A stretch of DNA of 64,000 nt. Source: Phytophthora sp. 'mugwort' (lineage: Eukaryota > Oomycota > Peronosporomycetes > Peronosporales > Peronosporaceae). Below, piece by piece: positions 1 to 8,604 of this stretch (the stretch's first letter is position 1; each line of letters opens with the position of its first letter). The translations under genes were made by a program, and so were the position numbers. The notes beneath the pieces are model-generated. The model did no database searches, was not told where the DNA came from, and was given only the letters and a program-made list of their open reading frames with translations. Where the stretch lies: NCBI GenBank assembly GCA_033558025.1, contig JAUCEF010000005.1, positions 6,200,001 through 6,264,000 on the forward strand, given 5' to 3'.

Positions 1-465
1 ATGGTGGCAAATTGGCAGCCGCGGCAGCGGACCCTTTTTGGCGGTCATTGCATCTCGGATCCCGCGTTGACGCCAAGTGAGCTTTCTGTGTTTCGGTTAC
101 CTAATGGGTCACAAACGAGTCGGTTCAGAAGAGCCAGTCGTCATAGTGAAGGCAAGTAGACGCTCCCTACGCTGCTGTTTAGGCACACATCTCCGCCGCG
201 CACATGTTAAGGAGCCCTAACAACCGGACGCGATGCAACTGGACGGCCAGGCCAGCTCTTCCGCGATCGCCACACTCTTCTCTTTGCAGCTCACGGCACA
301 GAGACCAGCGTCCGTCGATTGTCGCGCCTCGGCCAAACTCGCTCGTTTTTCGTTTGTTTGCGGGCGTTGCATTTCCACTTCGGGGACGGGATACACTCAG
401 TCGGTTGGAGACACAAACTTTTCACCTAGCCTTTTTGGTTCTCTCAACCACCAACGGCTACGTAC
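1..465. other. Upstream flank of the first gene
   Basis: No convincing coding sequence is visible here; the short open frames lack codon bias and recognisable motifs. The last 150 bases are pyrimidine-rich with CTCTCAACC-like sequence just before the first gene, as expected for an oomycete promoter and 5' leader, but no initiator element is clear enough to mark. Confidence 0.4.
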
Positions 466-2736
466 ATGCCTGCCATGCAATTCTCCATGCCCACGGCCGT
501 GGAGCGTGTACCCGAGTCCTCGGCGGCTAACGGAGACCAAGAGCAAGAGCAGGAGGAGGCGCTACTGCGACTGGCCGCGCGTATGAAGCAGAACGTGGCC
601 ACGGGCGACCGCCGTCGCCACATTTTCAAGAAGTACAGGGATTGCTTTACTGGTATGGAGGCTGTCGACTGGATGCTCGAGCAAATGGAGGCCAAGAGCG
701 TGGCGGAAGCCGTACGTAAAGGCCAAGGTCTGCTGTCGCACCAATACATTGAGAAGGTGGAGAAGGAGACCAAGTTTGAGTATAACAAGAAACGTTTCTA
801 CCGTTTCACGGCCACGACGCCCGAATTCGTGCAGGCCGTTGAACGCCCACTTCCCAGTGCCACGCTGGATCTGCCGCTCAGTGCCGCGGCCCGACGACGC
901 GCACTCGCGGCGTTAATCGGCGGCTTCGTGGCTGACGCGGCCTCCACATCGCTCAACGGCGTCTCGCACCCGGAGAAGACGATCCCCAACCTGTTGCGTC
1001 TGGACTTTGACCCGGCCTTCTGCGGACTATATGATACGGCGGATGGCAGCGACAAGAAGGGAAGTCGAACGAGGATGGAGTCGTCCACGGGCTTTGAAGC
1101 CCGCATATTGCTGCAGTGCATAGCGAGACGAGGACACATCCACGGCTCGCAACTGGCTAAAGACGCCTACTGGGGCTTCAAGAATGACCACCGACTACTC
1201 AGTGCATCGTCCAGAGCATTCATCAAACGCGTGCACTCGGGCAAAGGCTGGCCACACTGCGCTGTCAAGTGCCGATCCATCGACGTGTTGTCACTGATCC
1301 CCATTGTGGTGGCGCTTTATGCCGGGACAAACCAACTGTTTACAAAGGTGGACGAACTGGTCAAGGTCTTCTACGTTGGTACCCGTGTTCGTGATGCGGC
1401 TCTAGTGGCTGCCTTTGTTCTAGAGCAGGTGATTCTTGGAGCATCTGTGCTGCAGGCCATGCGCATGAGCATCCGCACTGAACGACTAAGTGTCAAGCAA
1501 CGTAAGGTCATCTTTAAGGCCTTCACCAAGTCGCAGCTTCCGAGTTACGAGGCTATTCAGAAGTTCGGCAATCGCGGGTCACTTCCTGGCGGTTTCCATG
1601 CCGTGCTACAGCCGCTTTTCGTGCTAAATGACTACCCAACAGCCGTTCGTGAGAACATCATCGGTGGTGGACGTACTTGCCGTCGTGCCATGTTTATCGG
1701 TGCTTGTTTTGCTGCTCAGGATGGGTTGGAGGCGATCCCTGAAGGATGGATCCAGAAGACGCAGTACTTTGACTTTATCGAGGCAGATGCAAGCTCTTTG
1801 GTTGGCCGGCGGGAGGTTCAGGGCTCGTTCACCGAGGAAGACGAGGACGATCGACTTGCCGCGTACGTCGACTACGTGCCGAGATCGTCCATGTCGTCGT
1901 CTCGTCAAATCGAGCGTCCCGACTCGTCTCGCCGTAGCAGTAACAACCTCGCCGCGTCTTCTTCGAATATCAATGGTGAAGCAGCGGACATTCCGTCTGA
2001 ACTGCCACCGGAGAGCTTACCGACCTCGTCTCGCCGCTCTTCGGGTCCAATGCGCCGCCGTTCGAACAGCTACGCGTCCTCTGGCGGTCTTTCGTCTCCA
2101 CGCTCGTGTGCGTCGAACTTCTCGTACGCCTCGCAGACCACCACGGCATCGAGTGTACGCTCGGTCATTGACTTGGGAGATATGGACAAGTTCTACCAGA
2201 GCAGCGTGGGCAATTCGCTGCCAACGTCGACTACTCCGCGTTCCAGTGGCGGCACCGACGGCCGCCTCAGCTTCGAGATGCAAAAGTTCTTCCAGGCTTA
2301 TGGTGCTGCGGCTGCAGCTCGCGGCTCTCGTGGTTCCCACGGATCTTTCGGTGAAAATGGCTCTTACGGCAGTGGCTCCTCGACGGTGCGCTCTAGCGAC
2401 TTGAACCAATTGCGTCCGAGCGACATGGCCCCGTATCTTCGTCGTAGTTCCGCGTCTGTGCGTCGCAGTGACCCTCGCAACGGCGACCCCCGTGGCGACC
2501 TCCGTCATAGCTACATTGCGAGCTCACGTCGTAGCGACACCAACCTCATGTATGGTGGCCACCAGCCGCGATACTCGGGCAAGGTGTCCCGTGTGAGCGA
2601 TCCGAACACTTTCTACCGACGGTCGTCGTCCACGCCCGCGTACGTGCCCGAGTCCGAGCGCTCTGAAGACGTCGTGCTGGCTCATCGCGTCTCACTTGAC
2701 GACGAGCAGCGCGTGAGTCTCCACGCCATCCTCTAG
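466..2736 (+). CDS. DEP domain + ADP-ribosylglycohydrolase-like (J1-crystallin type) protein
   Basis: Uninterrupted 756-residue frame. Residues about 33-115 form a DEP domain (basic start GDRRRHIFKKYRDCF, then GMEAVDWML and a YRF end), a fold used for membrane or GPCR/RGS anchoring. Residues about 140-445 resemble the ADP-ribosylglycohydrolase/J1-crystallin family: GGFVADAAS near the start and SLPGGFHAVLQ...AVRENIIGGGRTCRRAMFIGA...EGWIQK at the end. In the family the second metal motif reads roughly GGDNCSRA; here it is GGGRTCRRA (about residue 400), so the metal-binding Asp is replaced and catalysis is doubtful. The first-motif Asp (VADA) is kept. Residues 460-756 are a Ser/Arg-rich, probably disordered tail with many RRxS/RRS sites typical of AGC-kinase targets. 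The start is the first of two close Met codons (466 and 475). Transcribed away from the tRNA, with no operon-like neighbours. Function beyond the domains is unknown. Confidence 0.85.
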   Translation: MPAMQFSMPTAVERVPESSAANGDQEQEQEEALLRLAARMKQNVATGDRRRHIFKKYRDCFTGMEAVDWMLEQMEAKSVAEAVRKGQGLLSHQYIEKVEKETKFEYNKKRFYRFTATTPEFVQAVERPLPSATLDLPLSAAARRRALAALIGGFVADAASTSLNGVSHPEKTIPNLLRLDFDPAFCGLYDTADGSDKKGSRTRMESSTGFEARILLQCIARRGHIHGSQLAKDAYWGFKNDHRLLSASSRAFIKRVHSGKGWPHCAVKCRSIDVLSLIPIVVALYAGTNQLFTKVDELVKVFYVGTRVRDAALVAAFVLEQVILGASVLQAMRMSIRTERLSVKQRKVIFKAFTKSQLPSYEAIQKFGNRGSLPGGFHAVLQPLFVLNDYPTAVRENIIGGGRTCRRAMFIGACFAAQDGLEAIPEGWIQKTQYFDFIEADASSLVGRREVQGSFTEEDEDDRLAAYVDYVPRSSMSSSRQIERPDSSRRSSNNLAASSSNINGEAADIPSELPPESLPTSSRRSSGPMRRRSNSYASSGGLSSPRSCASNFSYASQTTTASSVRSVIDLGDMDKFYQSSVGNSLPTSTTPRSSGGTDGRLSFEMQKFFQAYGAAAAARGSRGSHGSFGENGSYGSGSSTVRSSDLNQLRPSDMAPYLRRSSASVRRSDPRNGDPRGDLRHSYIASSRRSDTNLMYGGHQPRYSGKVSRVSDPNTFYRRSSSTPAYVPESERSEDVVLAHRVSLDDEQRVSLHAIL

Positions 2737-3169
2737 ACTTTATCGGATGGAAAACAAGACTTTTATCGACACACGCAAGTGAGACGTGAGTACATACACC
2801 TCGTCTCTTCGACCAGTGGCAAGGACCAAGGCCACTGAAACGGCAGCACGAAGGTGACGGTGGATTGTTTAATTTATTTGATATGAGCGCAGCGAAAACG
2901 GGAGGGAGAAACCAGCACAAAACATGCGTCGACGTGAACACGTAGACGGGGACAAAGGAGTAATAGGACGTAGATACGAGAAAGACGAGCCTTGTGCACT
3001 GAGCACAAGGAAGTCATACAGTAATTACGACCGTCATATTTTTTTCTTTCAATGCGTTGCTAATACTGTAGCAACTTGCTAACTTATTGTAGTCATTGAC
3101 TTACGTCGTCTTTTTTTTTTTCGCGGGTGTTTTGAAATATTGGTGGCAAGTTTTTCTGATCAAATCACA
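2737..3169. other. 3' flank of the DEP gene
   Basis: Short AT-rich downstream region with T-tracts around 3050 and 3110-3120. No additional gene is visible; it holds the 3' UTR of the preceding gene and the 3' flank of the minus-strand tRNA. Confidence 0.4.
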
Positions 3170-3173
3170 AAAT
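3170..3173 (-). terminator. Pol III terminator of tRNA-Ser
   Basis: A TTTT run on the minus strand lies 5 nt past the tRNA 3' end, the usual RNA polymerase III stop signal. Confidence 0.5.
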
Positions 3174-3178
3174 GTTTT

Positions 3179-3259
3179 CGACAGCTGTGAGGTTTGAACT
3201 CACGCGGGTTACCCCAATGGATTTCAAGTCCATCGCCTTAACCACTCGGCCAAGCTGTC
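3179..3259 (-). tRNA. tRNA-Ser(UGA)
   Basis: Read on the minus strand this folds as a complete class II tRNA. The 7-bp acceptor stem is GACAGCT/AGCTGTC, the A-box is TGGCCGAGTGGTTAAGG, the anticodon loop CTTGAAA gives UGA (Ser, reads UCA), the variable arm GGG-TAA-CCC is extended, and the T-arm contains GAGTTCAAACCTC. The discriminator is G73, no CCA is encoded and there is no intron, as expected for a eukaryotic nuclear tRNA-Ser. Length is 81 nt including the discriminator. It lies alone between two plus-strand protein genes. Confidence 0.93.
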
Positions 3260-4638
3260 AGTGCGGCAAACACACGTCAACTGCAAATATTAGTTCAGAT
3301 GAAAGACAAACTACCAGAAAAAATTATTTCAATAGGCACAATCCCCGAACACTCCGTTAATAGATCAGATCAACGAAGCCACCAAGGTGGCCATCATAAA
3401 TCTTCTGAAGGGTGACGACGCGGTCTACGCGCTTTGAATTGCTTGCCAAGAAATGCTTGGTGTCTCGTGTTGAGGGTAGCGCAGCAGTGACAAAAGGGCA
3501 AGTACTAGTAGTACTTTGGATAAGCTCACAAGTTCTTCACAACAAAAGCTAGGACGACCTGAAATACATAATACATTGATACAAGTCCTATCGCCCGACC
3601 CTTCCCTAACGAAACAAAGACGGCCTTATAACATCAAGCGCCATATAGTCAGCACAATCTCCATTTTCACCACCCTCCCCTCGTATCAACCAGCGAGAGA
3701 CACTGGACCGAGCTTCAACACCTTCAACTTGCTCCGGTGGATAGTCCTGCGGGGCCATATGAATAGCGAAGGCTCTGTCCGCCACTTTCCTGGGGAAAAG
3801 CAATTAGCATAGTGTCTTATGTTGTCGTGTTCTCGATCCGCAATTGTGTGTGAAGCCAGAAATGCATGAATGCATAGGGCACGGCAGCGCTCAGTCGCGC
3901 TCTCTTTCTTTCTCGTTGTGGGCAGATGATTTTTGCCAGTCCATTCGGATCGGTGCAAGCAGCAGCAAATACGACCACTAGCGAGCCGGTGCATCAGGTC
4001 CTCGCCATACTTTAGACGTCGAGCGTGAAAGCCATGCGACGATAGAGCTATTCCAGGCATGGATCCAAATGCACGGCACAAGCCGGAAAAGAAAAGCGGT
4101 GTGGGTATAATTCGCGCTGTCCTGAAATGGCACCAAGGCAAAAAAAAAAGGATGCTGCCACCACTGGTATTTATCCGCTATTGTAGATGCGCTGCGGTTC
4201 AACGGCCATATTGAGGTGATCCAAACCCGCAGATGCCTCGAAAGCATACAGAGAAGTTAATTCCTATTCACCGTCGCGTAACGGACGACGATGACACACG
4301 ATATAGAAGGAAAATGACAGCGGCAGCCAACACGAATGTCAGCAACCTACTGCAACAAACATTTTCTAAATAGCCTTCGAGCGCCTGGTTCCCAATCGCC
4401 TGCTAGAGTAACACGGCAATACAGCAGCCGAACACGCACAAAACACATCTGCACGGCCTTCCTCAGCCAATTGGAGCGTCGGTCGTCTATCTCGACGACT
4501 TTACTCGGTGCTCTAGACAATTAAAACTTTGACGTCGTGCCGTTCTCCGCCTCACTCACAGTTGGACGAGCCAGTCGAGGTCAATCTTCGGCTTCACGCG
4601 CATCCCTCGACGGTCTCAGCTTCTCGTTGCCCTTCATC
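3260..4638. other. Intergenic region, one possible coding remnant
   Basis: No intact gene seen. Around 3366-3500 (+) a short stretch reads like protein (INEATKVAIINLLKGDD...) but is broken by a stop near 3435 and then continues in another frame, so it may be a decayed coding fragment. The remainder lacks recognisable motifs. Confidence 0.3.
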
Positions 4639-4655
4639 GCTCACTCTCGCACACT
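4639..4655 (+). promoter_or_regulatory. Candidate oomycete initiator (Inr) of the kinase gene
   Basis: GCTCACTCTCGCACACT resembles the published oomycete initiator consensus GCTCATTYYNCA(A/T)TTT with several mismatches. It lies 37-53 nt upstream of the kinase ATG, the normal distance. The match is suggestive only. Confidence 0.3.
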
Positions 4656-4691
4656 CCCTGACCAACTGTAGCATCCACATCCACTTGTACC

Positions 4692-5783
4692 ATGGGCACG
4701 GGCCGCTACGAGACGGAGGCGTCGCTGCGCGCGGCCATTTTCGGTGAGATCCTGCTGTGTCGCGACCGGCTCACGGGCGAGCGCGTGGTGCTGAAGACTG
4801 TGGACCTGCAGTCGGCGCTGCAGCAAACGTCGCGCTCGCAGGAACTCGTGCAGGAGAATGTGCTGCGCGAGGCGGAAGTGCTGAATCGCGTGCGCGCGCT
4901 GGGCGGACACCCGAACGTCATCAACATGCACAGCTACTTCGTGGCAAAGGGCGGAGGCGTACTGCACCTTGTGCTGGACTATTGCGAGGGTGGCGACCTG
5001 CTGGACGCGTGCGTGCAGCCACCCACCACGGAGACGGGAGGCGACAACAAGAACACCAGCAATAATGACAAGAGTGACAATTGTCAGGATAATCAGAAAC
5101 AGGACGCGGCCGTGGCAAGGGAAACCGAAGTACTAGACAGAAAGAGCCCTGTGGAAGAGAAGGAGGACGACAACAAGGGACCCTTGTTGAACGGCGTGGA
5201 TGGGTCCAAGCGTCTGCAGGAGAGCGTGGCACACACGTATCTGGTGGACGTACTGGCCGGGCTGCGATTCCTGCACAGTCACGGCATTGCGCATCGAGAC
5301 GTGAGTCTCGAGAACATTTTGCTGCGCAACGGGCGAGCCGTAATCGCAGACTTTGGACTGTGCGTGCAGGACGTGTGGGCATTGTCAGGCAGTCCGACAG
5401 GCAGCGGGTTCCGCTGCGAGGAGACGGTGGGAAAGAACTATTACATGGCGCCGGAGATCGTGGCGTGCGAGCGGTACGACCCACGGGCTGCGGACATTTG
5501 GTCGGCAGGCATCGCGTTCTTCATCCTACTGACATCGTCGCCGCCGTTCGAGCGCGCGGACCCGTCGGATCCAGGCTTCCGGTACGTGGCGAAACGCGGC
5601 ATTAAGGCGGTGTTCACGGCGTGGGGGCTGGGCCAGGAGGTGTCGGAGCCGATGCAGAACCTCTTGGCGCGCATGTTGTGCGTGGACCCGGAAGAGCGCA
5701 TCACGATGGACGAGATCTGGCAGCATCCGGTGCTTCAACGGCCACGGTGCGCGTCGCCAGCGGCTGTTGACGGTCGGCCGTAG
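4692..5783 (+). CDS. Serine/threonine protein kinase
   Basis: 363 residues, single exon, protein kinase fold. Visible elements are the ATP-anchoring Lys in VVLK (K35), the alpha-C Glu near residue 60, the hinge segment LVLDYCEGGDLL (about 94-104), the catalytic loop HRDVSLEN (201-208), DFG (220-222), MAPE (252-255), DIWSAG (268-273) and the late Arg near the C-terminus. HRDVSLEN replaces the usual HRDLKPEN, so the loop Lys that contacts ATP phosphate becomes Ser. The N-terminal Gly-rich loop is barely recognisable (AAIFGEILL). A hydrophilic, acidic insert of about 60 residues (about 110-172) separates the hinge from helix E. Overall closest to CAMK/SNF1-like kinases; substrate unknown. The ATG follows a pyrimidine-rich leader in ACCATGG context. 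Confidence 0.88.
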   Translation: MGTGRYETEASLRAAIFGEILLCRDRLTGERVVLKTVDLQSALQQTSRSQELVQENVLREAEVLNRVRALGGHPNVINMHSYFVAKGGGVLHLVLDYCEGGDLLDACVQPPTTETGGDNKNTSNNDKSDNCQDNQKQDAAVARETEVLDRKSPVEEKEDDNKGPLLNGVDGSKRLQESVAHTYLVDVLAGLRFLHSHGIAHRDVSLENILLRNGRAVIADFGLCVQDVWALSGSPTGSGFRCEETVGKNYYMAPEIVACERYDPRAADIWSAGIAFFILLTSSPPFERADPSDPGFRYVAKRGIKAVFTAWGLGQEVSEPMQNLLARMLCVDPEERITMDEIWQHPVLQRPRCASPAAVDGRP

Positions 5784-6014
5784 CTGCGACTGAGCTGGTG
5801 GATGGGTATCGACGTATCAATCTGGTAAGTGGCGGGCGTTGTGTTTGACTGAAGATTAGCTATCGGTGAGCTAGGAATTGTGTAAATAAATGAGTTATTT
5901 AACGGTTGAGTTACTGTTGGATGGGAGTCAACTTAGCAGAATTGCGAACGTCTCCGAAGCCATTTGGCAGATGGCTCACTCGGTTTAGAAGTTGGCGTCA
6001 ATCATTCAAGACCC

Positions 6015-6950
6015 ATGACTGCAATGACTGCAACAAATGCGTCAGCGACGACGACGGCGCCCACGATGGAGCTGGTAGAGGCGACCAAGAAGACACCGGC
6101 CGTGTGGCTCGCGCAGGCCGTGCGCCTGGAGAAAAAGTGCGAACAGCCATTAACCATTGGGAGCCGTCCTCGTTCCTCCGCCTCTGGCGTTGGTGCACCC
6201 CCTTGGCACAAGTCTTGAGGCAACGCTGCCCCATCCTCACGTGCCTGATGCTTCCCGTTTGTCTATTATTCTCGTGGCTATAACAGGAGCTTCTCCAAGA
6301 GCGACAGCCTCGGCCAGCGCTTGGTGTCGGAGGCCATGAAGCCGTAGGATTACATTGCATTGTAGCTGGACGGGCTGTTGCAAGAGGGAGCTGATACTAA
6401 TGCTATATTTCTCTTAATGCATCCGTGCACCGTTTTGCTGCCCCACTATTGCTGACAGGCACAACTCGTTGGTATTAGCTGTTAGCACGCGAGACGCCGT
6501 CATTCAAGGCTACATCCTCTTTCGGCGCAACGGCGTACGTGGCAACTGCCCGCAGCAAGAAGAAGAACAAAGTGCAACCTTGACTTGACTGCTCTGCCGC
6601 CGTTTTTGCCTCCTGATTCATACAGGCCGAGAGCCATATCGATCGCATCGCCGTGGTCGAGCACCAACGGCGGCAGGGCGTGGGGCGCCGGCTATTGCAA
6701 TACGCCATCGCGACCTTGCAGACGAACAGGTTCGCGTACAATAATAAGAGCGTGACGGATCACGCGGATGTTTTAAACTCTGCTGCTTGGTTCTTCGCGG
6801 CACAGGGCGCTGAAGCTGCTGCTGGAAGCGGATACGGCCAACGAGGGAGCCATCGCACTGTACGAGTCGCAGGGCTTCGAGCGCATCACGGTCCGCACGG
6901 ACTACTACAAGCCCGGGCGCGACGCACTGATCATGCAGCTGAAGCTGTAG
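6015..6950 (+). CDS. GNAT-family N-acetyltransferase, five exons
   Basis: I assemble this gene from five short exons: 6015-6136, 6287-6343, 6459-6534, 6626-6729 and 6806-6950. The introns are 150, 115, 91 and 76 nt, all GT...AG, and the frame is kept at every junction. Exon 1 contains LVEATKKTPAVWLAQAVRLE. Exon 2 encodes FSKSDSLGQRLVSEAMK. Exon 3 has the beta-strand VIQGYILFRRNG. Exon 4 has the acetyl-CoA binding motif A, HQRRQGVGRRLL, preceded by HIDRIAVV. Exon 5 has the family's late motif NEGAIALYESQGFE and ends YYKPGRDALIMQLKL-stop. This is the RimI/Naa-type GNAT architecture that transfers acetyl from acetyl-CoA to protein N-termini or amines; the substrate cannot be told. The start could be 5964, 6015, 6024 or 6066, all in frame. 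Confidence 0.85.
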
Positions 6951-7634
6951 GCAACAGTTGGTCGAGGATTCGGCCGTCGGAAACCGTCCGTTGTTTTTTT
7001 TTCGCAGCGCTCTAGCTGGACCAGGGAGATGCAGTCAGGCGCTGGCTGCATCTCGCATGTACATATATGTATGACGCACGCTGAAAAATATGGATATCCG
7101 TCTTGACACTATTGCGGGACACTGAGCGGCACTCCTCGAACTTTTCCCGTGTCCAATAAGCTAAGTAAGAGCTCTGTCCGAATAGAAAATCGATGTGCCT
7201 GCCATTTTTTTTCTGCCCCCCCAAAACGAAGTCAAATAAAGCGTCGAGTTATCCAAGTCCTGCAAGCGACTCTCCAATTTATTTGGGAGAAAACCAATCC
7301 AACTTAATGTTGATCCTAATAGTTATTTCCCTTGCACTTCAACTCCGCGCGCGGACGCAAGACCGCCATCGCCGGCACTCCAAGACGAACGCATTGTCAC
7401 ACTCAGGTGAACGCGCGGCAGCTTAATTTCAAGTGATAACGCTTCTCCAGGTACTCAAGCACGTGTAACGATTCGTGGAGAGGAAAAGTACAAAGTTTTG
7501 TGGTCTTAAGCTCCAGCATCTGGGTGGGCTTTCAAAGTGGCGAAGAAGTTGGTCCGAAACACAATTTCTCCTGGATAGGTCTGCGAACCGATCTTCTATC
7601 AAGTTGCCCGAGATAAACAATAAACATGATGCTC
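6951..7634. other. Intergenic region before the copia element
   Basis: No gene recognised. A short stretch at about 7600-7630 (AAGTTGCCCGAGATAAACAA and following) is similar to sequence just right of the copia element (about 19243-19270); see findings. Confidence 0.4.
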
Positions 7635-7861
7635 TATTGGACTGCCAGGTGGGCAAGCAGCGCTGTGGAGCTAGCGTAGCGCGCGTCATAGCGTGTGTAG
7701 GACACAGGACCACGGCCAGGTCCTGAGGGATCCGGCACGCACTTTCCCGAGGGAAAGGCACCGCGGTCCGCAGGGTCGAGGTCCGCGAGGTTCTAGCATG
7801 CTAAATAGATCACTTTGACATTTGCCTTGTGTATGCAAGTACGCCGACTAATAGGTTAACA
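7635..7861 (+). repeat. Copia 5' LTR
   Basis: 227 bp, similar along its length to 18997-19229 with several substitutions and indels (for example CGCTGTGGAG versus CGCTCCATGAGTGGAG). It ends GGTTAACA where the partner ends GTTCAACA. The divergence shows the copia insertion is older than the gypsy element inside it. Confidence 0.75.
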
Positions 7862-7877
7862 GCCAGCTCTAGAAACG

Positions 7878-8068
7878 ATGGCACCAACGCCAGCGCGCCG
7901 CTCCTCGCCTCGTACCCCAACCCGCGCATCCACCACAACAACTCGCTCACCCAGCACTTCCCATCGAGCTGTTCCTCGGTCTGCTGTGGTCTCCTCGCCT
8001 GTTGCTACTTTTCCGGCAGTTCTTGCTCAAACCGCTGCTGCACAGGTGGCAGCGCCAACCTCGCTGGC
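7878..8068 (+). pseudogene. Copia gag, N-terminal part (left of the gypsy insertion)
   Basis: Open from ATG 7878, rich in Ala/Pro/Thr/Ser (APTPARRSSPRTPTRAS). The coding frame reaches the CTGGC target site at 8064-8068 in frame; beyond it the frame enters the gypsy LTR. The same codon phase resumes right of the gypsy copy at 14743, so this is the first 60-odd residues of one gag protein. Confidence 0.7.
8064..8068 (+). repeat. Target-site duplication CTGGC, left copy
   Basis: CTGGC directly precedes the gypsy LTR start; an identical CTGGC follows the other LTR at 14743-14747. A 5-bp duplication is typical for LTR retrotransposon integrase. Confidence 0.92.
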
Positions 8069-8604
8069 TGTAATGATGTGGGGCGGAGGAGAAGGAGAAG
8101 GAGTTGTCGAGTAGGAAGGAAATTTGGAAGTGATTCATTTTGGGCGGTCCTTAGTTCGCTAGCGCTATATCTAAGCCGCCATGGAGGCTCTTGTGTGTCC
8201 TTTGTGCCACGCTGGATATTCTCCGCACGGTGACCAACCATTCCTCTACATCACATGCAAACCTACACGTCACACTCTATTGACTATCTGATTGGCTGGA
8301 GACTCTGGGACATTCTCTGGTTTCGTCATCATGATAATGATTGCGTGTACCATGAGTGTAGTTCACATAGGTGATCCTAGGAAGATGTCGTGGTGTCGCG
8401 CGGCGCCTCCTTATGTGCAATTTATGCAAAATATGCAAAATAAAATGTGTTATCGATGGGACTCAAACCCGTGACCTTTGCCTTGGACGATAGAAACTTT
8501 ACGTCTGCACCAGACTGTGCGTATATCGATTGTGTCGGGACTAAAGGTTTTACCCATACGTAACCGATGTAAAATGTGTCGTAATTGCAAACCACATCCT
8601 TACA
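8069..8604 (-). repeat. Gypsy 3' LTR (left copy)
   Basis: 536 bp, begins TGTAA and ends TTACA (inverted termini). It differs from the other LTR by T/C at 8079, an extra A near 8110 and C/T near 8158. On the minus strand it contains tRNA-like A-box and B-box matches (about 8455-8530). The Pol stop codon (TAA, 8600-8602 on the minus strand) overlaps its inner edge. Confidence 0.93.

Noticed and set aside
466..2508. Long alternative frames overlapping the DEP gene on both strands
   Set aside because: They shadow the real frame in GC-rich, Ser/Arg-rich sequence; no domain or conserved motif is visible in them.
3686..4247. Minus-strand frames of 89-151 residues before the kinase gene
   Set aside because: Random composition, no motif, and overlapping each other.
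4921..5484. 187-residue minus-strand frame inside the kinase gene
   Set aside because: Antisense shadow of a GC-biased coding exon.
8292..8474. Identical 60-residue frames in both gypsy LTRs (8292 and 14430), ending CYRWDSNP
   Set aside because: LTR sequence; the end is a translation of a tRNA-like B-box, not a protein motif.
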